Shown piece by piece: positions 42,594 to 52,030 of a stretch of DNA of 64,000 nucleotides. Every line of letters begins with the position of its first letter. Position 1 is the first letter of the stretch. The stretch comes from Pseudomonas fulva 12-X (GTDB lineage Bacteria > Pseudomonadota > Gammaproteobacteria > Pseudomonadales > Pseudomonadaceae). Under the pieces are notes generated by a model that saw only the letters and a program-made list of their open reading frames with translations, was not told the origin of the DNA and searched no databases. The translations under genes were made by a program, and so were the position numbers. Location: positions 1,054,001-1,118,000 of the forward strand of contig NC_015556.1 in the NCBI RefSeq assembly GCF_000213805.1, given 5' to 3'.

Positions 42594-43023
42594 GACTCTT
42601 CTCCTCTGGCTCCAGCATCGCGCCGGCATGAGATATCCGAGAGCTGATCAGCCTGGATTGTGCGGCAATCGCCATTCAATTCAGCCCTCACAGGTATGAG
42701 TGAAGATCACCGCAATAGGTTTGACCAGAAATTCGCCGGGGCGCCCCTCACTGCCTTGGTGCTAGGACGAACGCTGCGGCACGCGCCGCATTTGGCGGGG
42801 CACGAGCGCACTCGCCCGCCTGACCGCAGGCGTCGTAACCGGGTATGTCCACCTCACCTGTCTTGGAACACTCCGACTGCCTGCAAAGCCCGCCAGTGGC
42901 GGCGCTGGCCTTGGGTGGAGTAGGGGAGGGCGCATAACCTTATATTTCCTGTGTGCTCTTTGGCCCCTGCCCGGTGCGGGGCAAAGGTGCTATGTTGCGC
43001 ACCCTCTCAAATGGGGTCAGAAC
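42594..43023. other. Intergenic stretch, nothing recognised
   Basis: About 430 bp between divergent genes. Short open frames here have no ribosome binding site or domain. It presumably contains the promoters of the Yip1 gene and of the small membrane protein at 43024. Confidence 0.4.
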
Positions 43024-43329
43024 ATGAGCGACGACAAGGCACGTAACCCATCCATCGAGCAGCCGGACTCGGGCAAGCGCGGTGGTTGTCTGTGGCTGAC
43101 TCTGCTGGGCCTGGGCTTCATCGTGCTGGTGTTCGGCATCATCATCTATGCCATCACCCGGGAGCAGACGGCTGACGTGCAGGCCAATGAACAGCGCGCC
43201 ATTCAGGCCTGCTGGGTCAAGGCCAACGACCCGTCGGCCACGCCCACCTCCCGTGCTTTTGCCACCGACAGCTGCAAGGAAATGGAAAAGCAGTTTCGCA
43301 TCAAATACGGGCGGGATTCCGAGCGATGA
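43024..43329 (+). CDS. Small single-pass membrane protein of unknown function
   Basis: A 101-aa protein: a polar N-terminus, one membrane helix (LTLLGLGFIVLVFGIIIYAI, about 26-45) and a soluble C-terminal part with two Cys residues (QACWVKAND, DSCKEMEKQ) predicted outside the cytoplasm. Overlaps the next gene by four bases, so the two are probably made together. No known domain. Confidence 0.75.
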   Translation: MSDDKARNPSIEQPDSGKRGGCLWLTLLGLGFIVLVFGIIIYAITREQTADVQANEQRAIQACWVKANDPSATPTSRAFATDSCKEMEKQFRIKYGRDSER

Positions 43330-43937
43330 GCGCGGATCAGGCCGCACCGTCCAAGCGCTTCCTGTTGACCCTGTGCCTGCTGGCGCTGGTCATCGTCTTG
43401 GCCATGGCGGCCTGGGCGTGGAGCCGCTTCGGGGTGTCGTACCTGCGGCCCTTTGGTGATCAGGAGCAGCAGGCGGTGTTCTTCCAGGGCGGCGGCCTCA
43501 AGCTGCCCGCCGAGCTGGCCGGGCCAGGCAAGATTCGCGTGGTGCACTTCTGGGACCCGCAATGCCCCTGCCACAAGGAAACCGACGCTCACCTCAATTA
43601 CTTGATCGGCCTGTACCGGTTTTCCGGCGTCGAGTTCTACAGCGTGCAGAAGCCGGGCAGCAAAGGCGAGATGCTGCCGTTTCTGCGCGGCAAGCTGACG
43701 CCTCTGGAGTCCATCGAAGGCATGGAGTCGATTCCGGCCAGCCCGGCCATCGCCATCTGGGACCAGAAGGGCAACCTGGCCTATGCCGGCCCTTACAGCG
43801 AAGGGCTGGTCTGTAACTCGTCAAACAGTTTCGTCGAGCCGATTCTCGACGCGCTGTCGGCCAACCGCAGCGTCTCGGCGGCCAATACCATGGCGGTGGG
43901 CTGCTACTGCGACTGGCAGGCGAAAGAGGGTTCTTGA
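43326..43937 (+). CDS. Membrane-anchored thioredoxin-like protein (DUF6436 type)
   Basis: A 203-aa protein with an N-terminal membrane anchor (FLLTLCLLALVIVLAMAAWA) and a periplasmic thioredoxin-like domain. The redox-type motif is DPQCPCHKETD (CPC rather than CxxC), with the cis-Pro region at SIPASPAIAIWDQKGN. A C-terminal CYCDW adds two more Cys. It could act in periplasmic redox or metal delivery; its position just before the cyo operon is suggestive but not proof of a link. Confidence 0.75.
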   Translation: MSADQAAPSKRFLLTLCLLALVIVLAMAAWAWSRFGVSYLRPFGDQEQQAVFFQGGGLKLPAELAGPGKIRVVHFWDPQCPCHKETDAHLNYLIGLYRFSGVEFYSVQKPGSKGEMLPFLRGKLTPLESIEGMESIPASPAIAIWDQKGNLAYAGPYSEGLVCNSSNSFVEPILDALSANRSVSAANTMAVGCYCDWQAKEGS

Positions 43938-44392
43938 TTCATCGCAGTAATCCACAGATTTTTTAGGGTTACTGCTGTGCGACATATTGACGCGCAAATG
44001 CGCAGATATGAGCCACTATTATATGTCGCAACGCTCCCGGTGATTCGCGCTCGGCCTGCAGGCGATCCTTCGCTCCTTGGCTGTAGCTGTGATCATGTGG
44101 GGCTTTGCGAGTTGCACGAGCTGTTGCCAGCTGCCCGATGGCGGCTGGTCTGGCAGGGTCGGGGCAGGGCGGGGCGGTTGTTACACCCCGACTATTTGTA
44201 GGCCCATCGTCGTTATGCGGTTGGTTTTTTCGGCTGCGTAACCGAAAATGTCGCCCCCTCCGTTTAGTAGTTTCGAAGCTGAAACGATTTCGGTGCCTCG
44301 GCGCATCGTTTTCCTGGCATGTCCTGCTGTATTGGGCGTCGTCAGGCTGAACAGAACGCTATGTGGGATATCACTTTGCTGAAGGTCGTGAA
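43938..44392 (+). promoter_or_regulatory. Upstream region of the cyo operon
   Basis: 455 bp with no supported gene. It should hold the cyoA promoter. I found no convincing TTGAT-N4-ATCAA Anr/Fnr box. A partial hairpin (CGGTT...AACCG, about 44218-44248) lies 145 bp before cyoA. Confidence 0.4.
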
Positions 44393-45289
44393 ATGAGAGA
44401 AGAGAAGTACCACCGCTTGTTCCGCACGCTTCTGACGATTGTCGTGGCCGTCTCCCTGAGTGGCTGCGACTGGGTTCTTTTCGATTCGAAAGGCCAAATC
44501 GGCATTGAGCAGCGCAACCTGATCATTACCGCCACTCTGCTGATGCTGATCGTGGTGGTACCCGTCATTTTCATGACCATTCTGTTCGCCTGGCGCTATC
44601 GCTCCTCGAACAAGGACGCGACCTACGCGCCTGAGTGGGCTCACTCGCACAAGATCGAGGCCATCGTCTGGGGCGTCCCTTGCGTGATCATCATCGTGCT
44701 GGCGGTGATCACCTGGAAGACCACCCACTCGCTCGACCCCTACAAGCCCATCGAGCACGAGAACAAGCCGCTGACCGTCGAAGTGGTTTCGCTGGACTGG
44801 AAATGGCTGTTCATCTATCCGGAGCAAGGTGTCGCTTCGGTCAATGAGCTGTACATCCCGGCCAACACGCCGATCAGCTTCCAGATCACTTCGCAGACCG
44901 TGATGAACACCTTCTTCATCCCGCAGCTCGGCGGCATGGTCTACGCCATGGGGGGCATGCGCACCCAGCTGCACCTGATCGCCAACGAAGAGGGCGAGTT
45001 CTTCGGCCTGTCCGGCAACTACAGCGGTCATGGCTTCTCGGGCATGAAGTTCCAGACCCATGCGACCAGCCAGGAAGAGTTCGACCAGTGGGTCGCCAAG
45101 GCCAAGCAGTCGCCTAACACCCTGGACTTCAATGGCAGCTACCAGATGCTCGCCAAACCGAGTGAAAACAACCCAGTCGAGTACTTCAATGCTCAGCCAG
45201 GTCTGTTCCGGCAGATCCTCGGCCAGTACATCGATTACAAGAGCAACCCTGTGAGCGAAGCCGCGCACGCTTCAGGTGCGGAGGAATAA
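44393..45289 (+). CDS. cyoA: Cytochrome bo3 ubiquinol oxidase subunit II
   Basis: A 298-aa lipoprotein subunit with signal and lipobox (LLTIVVAVSLSGC, Cys about 25), two membrane helices (ITATLLMLIVVVPVIFMTIL and IEAIVWGVPCVIIIVLAVIT) and the periplasmic cupredoxin-like domain (VEVVSLDWKWLFIYPEQGVA; MNTFFIPQLGGMVYAMGGM). The CuA ligands of cytochrome c oxidases are missing, as expected for a quinol oxidase. AAGGT seven bases upstream supports the ATG at 44393. First gene of cyoABCDE. Confidence 0.96.
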   Translation: MREEKYHRLFRTLLTIVVAVSLSGCDWVLFDSKGQIGIEQRNLIITATLLMLIVVVPVIFMTILFAWRYRSSNKDATYAPEWAHSHKIEAIVWGVPCVIIIVLAVITWKTTHSLDPYKPIEHENKPLTVEVVSLDWKWLFIYPEQGVASVNELYIPANTPISFQITSQTVMNTFFIPQLGGMVYAMGGMRTQLHLIANEEGEFFGLSGNYSGHGFSGMKFQTHATSQEEFDQWVAKAKQSPNTLDFNGSYQMLAKPSENNPVEYFNAQPGLFRQILGQYIDYKSNPVSEAAHASGAEE

Positions 45290-45292
45290 ACG

Positions 45293-47266
45293 ATGTTCGG
45301 AAAGCTGACACTAGATGCAATACCCCTGCACGAGCCCATCCTTGTAGTCACCATGATCGCGGTGGCTCTGGGTGGTCTCGGGGTGGTTGGTGCCCTGACC
45401 TACTTCAAGAAGTGGGGCTACCTGTGGACCGAGTGGCTGACTTCGGTCGACCACAAGAAAATCGGTGTGATGTACATTCTCGTCGCCCTGGTCATGCTGC
45501 TGCGTGGCTTCGCTGACGCGATCATGATGCGTACCCAGCTGGCAATCGCCACGGGTGGCTCCGAAGGCTATCTGCCGCCGCACCACTACGATCAGATCTT
45601 CACCGCTCACGGTACGATCATGATCTTCTTCGTGGCCATGCCTCTGGTGGTCGGTCTGATGAACATCGTCACGCCGCTGCAGATCGGTGCGCGCGACGTT
45701 GCCTTCCCGTTCCTGAACTCTCTGAGCTTCTGGCTGTTCGTGGTCGGCGTGCTGCTGACCAACATCTCCCTGTTCGTGGGTGAGTTCGCCATGACCGGCT
45801 GGGTCGCGTATCCGCCATTGTCGGGGATCGAGTACAGTCCGGGGGTCGGGGTCGACTACTACATATGGGCGCTGCAGATATCCGGTATCGGTACACTGCT
45901 CACCGGTGTCAACTTCTTCGTGACCATCATCAAGATGCGTGCCCCTGGCATGACCCTGATGAAAATGCCGATCTTCACCTGGACCATCCTGTGCACCAGC
46001 GTGATCATCTGCGGCGCGTTCCCGATCCTGACTGCCGTGCTCGGCATGCTGACTCTGGACCGTTACCTGGATTTCCACTTCTTCACCAACGAAGCAGGTG
46101 GTAACCCGATGATGTACGTCAACCTCCTGTGGGCCTGGGGCCACCCTGAGGTGTACATCCTGATCCTGCCGGCTTTCGGCGTGTTCTCCGAAGTCACCGC
46201 AGTGTTCGCACGCAAGCGTCTGTTCGGTTACGCCTCGATGGTCTGGGCTACCGTGGCGATCACCGTACTGTCGTTCGTGGTATGGCTGCACCACTTCTTC
46301 ACCATGGGCTCTGGCGCCAGCGTCAACGCCTTCTTCGGTATCGCGACGATGATCATCGCCATTCCGACCGGTGTGAAGATCTTCACCTGGCTGTTCACCA
46401 TGTACCGCGGTCGTCTGGAGTTCACTTCGCCGATCCTGTGGACCCTGGGCTTCATCATCACCTTCTCCATCGGTGGTATGACCGGCGTACTGCTGGCCGT
46501 TCCGGGTGCTGACTTCCTGCTGCACAACAGCCTGTTCCTGATCGCCCACTTCCACAACGTGATCATCGGCGGTGCGGTATTCGGCTACATGGCCGGTATC
46601 ACCTTCTGGTTCCCGAAAGCGTTCGGCTTCAAACTGCACGAAGGTTGGGGCAAGGCGTCGTTCTGGTTCTGGATCGTCGGCTTCTACTTCGCCTTCATGC
46701 CGCTGTACGTACTGGGCTTCATGGGCATGACCCGTCGCCTGAACAGCACCACCAACCCCGAGTGGGAGCCGTGGCTGTACGTGGCCGTGGTCGGCGCCGT
46801 GCTGATCGGTATCGGTATCCTGTGCACCCTGATCCAGTTCGCTGTGTCGATCATCAAGCGCAAGGAACTGGCCGACGTGACTGGCGACCCATGGGACGCC
46901 CGTACCCTGGAGTGGTCGACTTCCTCGCCACCTCCGTTCTACAACTTCGCCGTTACTCCGCATGCTGACCGCATCGACGAGTTCCACGAGCAGAAGCGTG
47001 ATGGCCTCAAGCCTGCGCCAAGTAAGTACTCGCCGATCCACATGCCGAAGAACACCGGCGTTGGCTTGATCATGTCCATTGGTGCGCTGGCCTTCGGCTT
47101 CGCCCTGATCTGGCATATCTGGTGGCTGGCTGCATTGAGCTTCGTAGGTACCTTCGCCGTTCTGATTCGCAACAGCTACAACACAGACGTCGATTACTAC
47201 GTGCAGCCCGATGAGATCGAGCGCATCGAGAATGCACACATTCAAGCAAAGGCTAAGCAGGCGTAA
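45293..47266 (+). CDS. cyoB: Cytochrome bo3 ubiquinol oxidase subunit I
   Basis: The 657-aa catalytic subunit, with haem b, haem o3 and CuB. Visible ligands are the low-spin haem His in [12 protein letters not shown] and H419/H421-type residues in [12 protein letters not shown]. The CuB His and cross-linked Tyr are in [12 protein letters not shown], whose Glu lies in the proton channel. Two more CuB His residues are in [11 protein letters not shown]. The quinone-site residues R, D, H and Q are in [14 protein letters not shown] and PPHHYDQIF. Couples ubiquinol oxidation by O2 to proton pumping in the inner membrane. Three bases after cyoA. Confidence 0.98.
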   Translation: MFGKLTLDAIPLHEPILVVTMIAVALGGLGVVGALTYFKKWGYLWTEWLTSVDHKKIGVMYILVALVMLLRGFADAIMMRTQLAIATGGSEGYLPPHHYDQIFTAHGTIMIFFVAMPLVVGLMNIVTPLQIGARDVAFPFLNSLSFWLFVVGVLLTNISLFVGEFAMTGWVAYPPLSGIEYSPGVGVDYYIWALQISGIGTLLTGVNFFVTIIKMRAPGMTLMKMPIFTWTILCTSVIICGAFPILTAVLGMLTLDRYLDFHFFTNEAGGNPMMYVNLLWAWGHPEVYILILPAFGVFSEVTAVFARKRLFGYASMVWATVAITVLSFVVWLHHFFTMGSGASVNAFFGIATMIIAIPTGVKIFTWLFTMYRGRLEFTSPILWTLGFIITFSIGGMTGVLLAVPGADFLLHNSLFLIAHFHNVIIGGAVFGYMAGITFWFPKAFGFKLHEGWGKASFWFWIVGFYFAFMPLYVLGFMGMTRRLNSTTNPEWEPWLYVAVVGAVLIGIGILCTLIQFAVSIIKRKELADVTGDPWDARTLEWSTSSPPPFYNFAVTPHADRIDEFHEQKRDGLKPAPSKYSPIHMPKNTGVGLIMSIGALAFGFALIWHIWWLAALSFVGTFAVLIRNSYNTDVDYYVQPDEIERIENAHIQAKAKQA

Positions 47267-47269
47267 ACC

Positions 47270-47893
47270 ATGTCCAGTGAAGTTTTGAGCAACCACGCCG
47301 CTCATGACGATGATCATGAGCACGAGCATCACCACGACGCGGGTGAAATGAAGGTCTTCGGGTTCTGGATTTACCTGATGACCGACTGCATCCTGTTCGC
47401 GAGTATCTTTGCAGGCTTCGCGGTGCTCAGCACCGCGTACGCCGGCGGGCCTACTCCGAAGGATCTGATCGACCTGAAACTGGTTTTGGTCGAAACCTTC
47501 GCCCTGCTGTTCTCCAGTATCACCTACGGCATGGCCATGCTGGCCATGTACCGTGGCGACAAGGGCAAAGTGCTGTCCTGGCTTGCCGCGACCTTCCTGT
47601 TCGGCCTGGTGTTCATCTCGATCGAGCTGTACGAGTTCCACCACCTGATCCATGAAGGCGCCGCGCCGCAGGTCAGCGCCTACTGGTCGGCATTCTTCAC
47701 GCTGGTCGGCACCCATGGTCTGCACGTCAGTGCCGGCCTGGTGTGGATGGCCGTGATGATGCACCAGGTCGCCAGCCGTGGCCTGACTCCGGTCACCCAG
47801 ACTCGCCTGAGCTGCCTGAGCCTGTTCTGGCACTTCCTCGACGTGGTCTGGATCTGCGTGTTTACCGTTGTTTACCTGATGGGGGCTCTGTAA
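47270..47893 (+). CDS. cyoC: Cytochrome bo3 ubiquinol oxidase subunit III
   Basis: A 207-aa, five-helix subunit III. A His/Asp/Glu-rich N-terminus ([20 protein letters not shown]) precedes family blocks such as [20 protein letters not shown] and [20 protein letters not shown]. Its TAA stop shares one base with the cyoD start (TAATG). Confidence 0.96.
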   Translation: MSSEVLSNHAAHDDDHEHEHHHDAGEMKVFGFWIYLMTDCILFASIFAGFAVLSTAYAGGPTPKDLIDLKLVLVETFALLFSSITYGMAMLAMYRGDKGKVLSWLAATFLFGLVFISIELYEFHHLIHEGAAPQVSAYWSAFFTLVGTHGLHVSAGLVWMAVMMHQVASRGLTPVTQTRLSCLSLFWHFLDVVWICVFTVVYLMGAL

Positions 47894-48225
47894 TGGCTCA
47901 TGATCACCACTCTGCCGCTGGCGCCAGCCACGGCAGCACCAAGGATTACGTCGTCGGCTTCGTGCTGTCGGTGATCCTCACCGTGATCCCGTTCGCGATC
48001 GTGATGAACCCCGTCATGTCGAAAGCGGCCACGCTGTTCACCATCGTCGCGTTCGCGGTCGTGCAGATCTACGTGCACCTGGTGTACTTCCTGCACATGA
48101 ACACCTCGTCCGCTCAGCGTTGGAACACGGTTGCCTTCGTGTTCACCATCCTGATCACCATCATCGTCGTAGCGCTCTCCATCTGGATCATCTGGAGCAT
48201 GCACTACTACATGATGGCCAATTAA
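47893..48225 (+). CDS. cyoD: Cytochrome bo3 ubiquinol oxidase subunit IV
   Basis: A 110-aa protein with three membrane helices ([60 protein letters not shown]) and the YFLHMNTSS motif of CyoD. It assists CuB insertion and assembly in the family. Start at the TAATG junction with cyoC. Confidence 0.95.
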   Translation: MAHDHHSAAGASHGSTKDYVVGFVLSVILTVIPFAIVMNPVMSKAATLFTIVAFAVVQIYVHLVYFLHMNTSSAQRWNTVAFVFTILITIIVVALSIWIIWSMHYYMMAN

Positions 48226-48239
48226 AAGAGAGCAGCCTG

Positions 48240-49181
48240 ATGTTCAAGCAATACCTGCTCCTGACCAAGCCGGGCATCGTCTTCGGGAACATGATTTCCG
48301 TGGCCGGTGGCTTCTTCCTGGCTTCGAAGGGGGATATCGACCTGATGCTGTTCCTGGCAACAGCACTCGGCGTCGCTCTGGTGATTGCTTCCGGTTGCGT
48401 GTTCAACAACTACATCGATATGGACATCGATGAAAAGATGGAGCGGACCAAGAACAGGGTGCTGGTAAAAGGCCTGGTTCCGCCGACTCATGCCATCGTT
48501 TACGCCTGCATCCTCGGGATTGCAGGCGTTGCCTTGCTCTATAAAGCCACGAATCTGCTTGCAGTCGCCTTGGTCCTGATGGGCTTCGTCGTCTACGTCG
48601 GGCTGTACAGCCTGTACCTCAAGCGCAATTCGGTTTATGGAACCCTGGTTGGCAGTCTGTCGGGCGCCGCTCCGCCTGTTGTGGGCTATTGCGCTGTAAG
48701 CAACGAGTTCGACATGGGGGCAGCGATTCTGCTGCTGATCTTCAGCCTCTGGCAGATGCCCCACTCGTACGCTATCGCCATCTTTCGTTTCAACGACTAC
48801 CAGGCCGCCAACATTCCGGTGTTGCCGGTGATCAAGGGCGTTCCCGCTGCCAAGCGCAGCATCGTCTTGTATATCGCCGCGTTCTTGGTCGCCACCCTGA
48901 TGCTGACCATCAGTGGTTACGCCGGCTACAGCTACTTCGTGGTAGCGGCAGTCAGCGGCGCCTACTGGTTGTGGATGGGGGTGTCGGGTTACAAAGCCGT
49001 CGATGACAAGGTCTGGGCACGTAAGCTGTTCGTGTTCTCCATCGTCACCATCACCGCCCTGAGCGTGATGATGTCGGTGGACTTCCAGGCCACGCCGAGC
49101 CAGATGCTGATGACCTCGGTCAATCACATCTGCGGCGCCGACAACGTCAGCGGTTTCTGTGCGGCATTTGCCTCGCGCTGA
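48240..49181 (+). CDS. cyoE: Protohaem IX farnesyltransferase (haem O synthase)
   Basis: Makes haem O for CyoB by adding a farnesyl group to haem B. The 313-aa UbiA-superfamily membrane enzyme has the two Asp-rich motifs: [18 protein letters not shown] and the second region [36 protein letters not shown] and [17 protein letters not shown] are typical. The C-terminus is about 15-20 residues longer than in E. coli. AGAGAGCAG precedes the ATG. Confidence 0.95.
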   Translation: MFKQYLLLTKPGIVFGNMISVAGGFFLASKGDIDLMLFLATALGVALVIASGCVFNNYIDMDIDEKMERTKNRVLVKGLVPPTHAIVYACILGIAGVALLYKATNLLAVALVLMGFVVYVGLYSLYLKRNSVYGTLVGSLSGAAPPVVGYCAVSNEFDMGAAILLLIFSLWQMPHSYAIAIFRFNDYQAANIPVLPVIKGVPAAKRSIVLYIAAFLVATLMLTISGYAGYSYFVVAAVSGAYWLWMGVSGYKAVDDKVWARKLFVFSIVTITALSVMMSVDFQATPSQMLMTSVNHICGADNVSGFCAAFASR

Positions 49182-49201
49182 GCCTTGACGAGCGAATCGA
49201 G

Positions 49202-49236
49202 CGGGCCCCGTCATCACTGGTGACGGGGCCCGTTTT
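49202..49236 (+). terminator. Rho-independent terminator of cyoABCDE
   Basis: CGGGCCCCGTCA / TGACGGGGCCCG 12-bp stem with a 7-nt loop, followed by TTTT. Confidence 0.92.
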
Positions 49237-49284
49237 CGTTATGCGCTGATAATCTGTATGCGCCGAATTCTGAGAGTGGAAAAC

Positions 49285-49677
49285 ATGACCGTGAACGATA
49301 AAGACGCTTTCATCATCGGCCTCAAGGAGCGCTTGCCCGAGGATCTGCGTGACTCCTTCAGCGCCGAGCAGCTCGCCGCGCTCAAGGTGGCCTTCGGGGC
49401 ACGGCAGTGGGGCAACCACCCGGTCGATCTACGGGGTACGCTGAGGGTGTGGCGCTGGCGTTACTACTTCGTGTTTCTGGCCGGCCGCAACCGCCGTGAC
49501 CTGACGCGTGCCCAGCAGGAGCTGTCGCTGACCGCCAAGGCATTGGGCATGAGCCTGTTCCTGATGGCCTCTCTGGCGATCGGCCTGCTGTTTCTCTACC
49601 TGATCAAGTCGGCGCTGGGCATCAACCTGTTTTCCAACTTCTCCCTGGGTCTGTGGGACTGGTTCAACCGCGCCTGA
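49285..49677 (+). CDS. Small membrane protein of unknown function
   Basis: A 130-aa protein. A soluble N-terminal half (KDAFIIGLKERLPEDLRDSF... WGNHPVDLRGTLRVWRWRYY) precedes one membrane helix (MSLFLMASLAIGLLFLYLIK). The ATG at 49285 is preceded by GTGGA. Overlaps the end of the convergent methyltransferase gene by 14 bp. No recognised domain beyond general conservation of this layout in pseudomonads (recollection, not checked). Confidence 0.72.
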   Translation: MTVNDKDAFIIGLKERLPEDLRDSFSAEQLAALKVAFGARQWGNHPVDLRGTLRVWRWRYYFVFLAGRNRRDLTRAQQELSLTAKALGMSLFLMASLAIGLLFLYLIKSALGINLFSNFSLGLWDWFNRA

Positions 49678-50602
49678 ACAGCAACACCTTGAGCCCGCCT
49701 TCAGGGCTCACGTCGGGAAATTCCGGTGGGTTGTCCAGGCGGCGCTCGAAGTGCAGCTCAGGGGCTTCGCTGGCCATGCCCTTGATCAGAAAGTCGCTGC
49801 CGATATCCGGGTCGTTGACGCAGGCCAGTACCGAGCCCTCTGCACTGAGCAGCTCGGGCAGCCGGCGCAGGATCTTCTGATAGTCACGGGTCAGGGCGAA
49901 GCTGCCTTTCTGGAAGGACGGCGGATCGATGATGATCAGGTCGTACGGGCCATGGCGCTTGACCTTGCCCCAGGACTTGAACAGCTCGTGGCCGAGAAAA
50001 CTCAGCCGGCTCAGGGCATGGTCGTTGAGGCGATGATTGTCGCGCCCACGGGCCAGGGCCGCCTTGGCCATGTCCAGATTGACCACGTGCTCGGCACCGC
50101 CCGCCAGCGCGGCGACCGAAAAGCCGCAGGTGTAGGCGAACAGGTTGAGCACCCGCTGACCTCTGGCATGTTCGCGCACCCAGCGTCTTCCCAAACGCAT
50201 GTCGAGAAACAGGCCAGTGTTCTGCTTGCGGCCGAGGTCGAGTAGATAGCGCAGCCCGTCTTCCTCGATGATCCATTCTTCGGGCAACTCGCCAAGCAGG
50301 CACTGCATCGGGCTGTCGGGCAGGTAGCGCTGTTGCAGCAGCAGGCTGTGGGCGCCGCTGCCTCGCCACTCATCCGACTCGCTCAACTGCAGCAGCATGG
50401 TCTGCAGGGCTTGCAGCTGATCGGTCGGCGGCTCGCGGAACAGGCACACCAGCATGATGCCCTGCAGCCAGTCGACCGTGATGTGCTCAAGCCCCTCCCA
50501 GCAACGGCCTCGCCCATGGAACAGACGGCGTGTTTCGCTTGGCGGGGTGAGCAGGGCGCTGGTCAGGTGTTGGCGTAGCAGTGTGATTTGGGTGGCATTC
50601 AT
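49664..50602 (-). CDS. Class I SAM-dependent methyltransferase (RlmI-like)
   Basis: A 312-aa protein of the 23S rRNA cytosine-methyltransferase type. The SAM-binding motif I is VLNLFAYTCGFSVAALAGGA with acidic motif II in HVVNLDMAKAALARGRDN. The catalytic-loop motif IV is YDLIIIDPPSFQKGSF. The N-terminal 120 residues replace the PUA domain of RlmI, so it is RlmI-like rather than RlmI itself. Probable RNA target, unproven. Confidence 0.82.
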   Translation of the reverse strand: MNATQITLLRQHLTSALLTPPSETRRLFHGRGRCWEGLEHITVDWLQGIMLVCLFREPPTDQLQALQTMLLQLSESDEWRGSGAHSLLLQQRYLPDSPMQCLLGELPEEWIIEEDGLRYLLDLGRKQNTGLFLDMRLGRRWVREHARGQRVLNLFAYTCGFSVAALAGGAEHVVNLDMAKAALARGRDNHRLNDHALSRLSFLGHELFKSWGKVKRHGPYDLIIIDPPSFQKGSFALTRDYQKILRRLPELLSAEGSVLACVNDPDIGSDFLIKGMASEAPELHFERRLDNPPEFPDVSPEGGLKVLLFRRG

Positions 50603-50687
50603 GGGCGTGGAGCTGTCAGCGGGCGGGGCGCGGCAGTGTAAACCAAAGACGTCTGCAGCTTATGGGCGGGGGCGTTTCGTAGAGCAT

Positions 50688-50712
50688 AAAAAAGCCCGTC
50701 ACGAGGACGGGC
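50688..50712 (-). terminator. Rho-independent terminator of the OprD-family porin gene
   Basis: On the minus strand GCCCGTC-CTCGT-GACGGGC is followed by TTTTTT, 38 bp after the porin stop codon. Confidence 0.9.
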
Positions 50713-50749
50713 CAAATATGCCACTGGAGTCAGCGATGCAGCGTGTGCG

Positions 50750-52021
50750 TTACAGGATCGACAGCGGGTAGTTGAAGATCAGGCGGTTTTCGTCGAATTC
50801 GTTGGTATTGAAATCGCGACGCAGGCTCGCGTTACGCCAGCGCATGCTCAGGTTCTTGAATGTCCCGCTTTGGATCACGTAGGCCAATTCGGTTTCACGG
50901 CCCCATTCTTTGCCATCGTCGGTAGCCGTGGTATGCACGTTGCTGCCGCTGATGTAGCGGTTCATCAGGGTCAGACCCGGAATACCGACACCGGCAAAGT
51001 TGAAGTCATGACGCACCTGCCAGGATTTCTCCTTGGCGTTGTCATAGGACGAGTTGTAGCTGTCGTTGGCCAGAGTGCCACCGCTGGTGCCGTTGACGCG
51101 CATCCAGCCGGTATCACCGGTGACCTTCTGCAGACCGACGTAGAAGGTATTGCTGCCGTACTTGGCGGAGAACAGGCCGGAATAGGTCTTGTTGTCCAGT
51201 TTGCCAGCGCGAGCGGCACCCTCTTCGTCACCCTGGAAGTAGCCCAGATTGGCGCCCAGGGTCCAGTCGCCAATAGGCTGGCTGTGGGTCAGTTGCAGGT
51301 ACTGCTGCTCGTAAACATCCTTCAGCTCCGCGCCCCACAGACCCACCATGGTGCGGTCACCGTTAAACTTGTACTCGCCACCTACGAAGTTGAAACGGTC
51401 CGATGTGCCTGTCACGCCAACGTTACTGTCGCGGAACGTCATATCGTCGATGCTGGCACTGTCGCGTGTGCTGTTCTGGCGGAATTGACCGCCATAGAGC
51501 GTCAGGCCGGCAATTTCATTGGAAGTGACCTGTCCGCCACGGAATGTCTGGGGCAGGGAGCGACCGTCGTCTGCTCGCAGGATCGGCAGTACCGGCATCC
51601 ACTCACCGACCTTCAGTTCGGTCTTGGAGATCTTAGCCTTGGCGGCCAGGGCTACACGGCCATAGTCATCAGCTGGATGACGGTCAGCGCCAGTGTCATG
51701 CACCGGCAGCAGCCCGGTGCCATAGGTGCCGCCACCGCCGTCGAGCTTGACCGACAGCATGCCCAGCGCATCGACACCAAAGCCGACCACGCCCGGGGTA
51801 TAGCCGGAGCGTGCGTCGAGAATGAAGCTCTGGGTCCATTCTTCAGCTTTGCTCTGAGCGTTATCCGGATTGGTGAAGTTGCGGTTTATGTAGAAATTGC
51901 GCAGGTTCAGCGACACCTTGGCATCGTCGACGAAGCCTTCGGCGTGGGCGGTGAACGGCACGGCCAGGGCCATGGTTCCGGCCCCGATCAGGCCCAGCGA
52001 GATGAGTTTGCGTGCGGTCAT
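50750..52021 (-). CDS. OprD-family outer-membrane porin
   Basis: A 423-aa, 18-strand substrate-specific porin of Pseudomonas. It has a Sec signal (MTARKLISLGLIGAGTMALA... ending HA^EGF) and the OprD N-terminal consensus EGFVDDAKVSLNLRNFYINR. AEEWTQSFILDARSGYTPGV and GFGVDALGMLSVKLDGG follow, with a terminal strand ending NYPLSIL. Carboxylate-selective OccK- or OccD-type channel; the substrate is not readable. The ATG at 52021 has GGGAG upstream. An operator-like palindrome shared with the uronate genes lies 266 bp upstream, so a uronate/aldarate channel is a good guess. Confidence 0.93.
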   Translation of the reverse strand: MTARKLISLGLIGAGTMALAVPFTAHAEGFVDDAKVSLNLRNFYINRNFTNPDNAQSKAEEWTQSFILDARSGYTPGVVGFGVDALGMLSVKLDGGGGTYGTGLLPVHDTGADRHPADDYGRVALAAKAKISKTELKVGEWMPVLPILRADDGRSLPQTFRGGQVTSNEIAGLTLYGGQFRQNSTRDSASIDDMTFRDSNVGVTGTSDRFNFVGGEYKFNGDRTMVGLWGAELKDVYEQQYLQLTHSQPIGDWTLGANLGYFQGDEEGAARAGKLDNKTYSGLFSAKYGSNTFYVGLQKVTGDTGWMRVNGTSGGTLANDSYNSSYDNAKEKSWQVRHDFNFAGVGIPGLTLMNRYISGSNVHTTATDDGKEWGRETELAYVIQSGTFKNLSMRWRNASLRRDFNTNEFDENRLIFNYPLSIL

Positions 52022-52030
52022 TGTTGTTGT
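52021..52030 (-). promoter_or_regulatory. Candidate Crc/Hfq CA motif at the porin start
   Basis: On the minus strand ACAACAACAA sits exactly between the GGGAG ribosome binding site and the ATG. Fits AANAANAA. Inference. Confidence 0.4.

Noticed and set aside
42660..42923. Possible small gene in the Yip1 / 43024 gap
   Set aside because: Arg/Pro/His-rich composition typical of chance frames, no ribosome binding site.
43938..44392. Anr/Fnr box for cyo
   Set aside because: TTGATTCATCGCAG near 43934 keeps only one half-site.
45311..47833. Long open frame on the minus strand
   Set aside because: Antisense shadow of cyoB and cyoC; rich in His, Gln, Glu and Asp with no domain.
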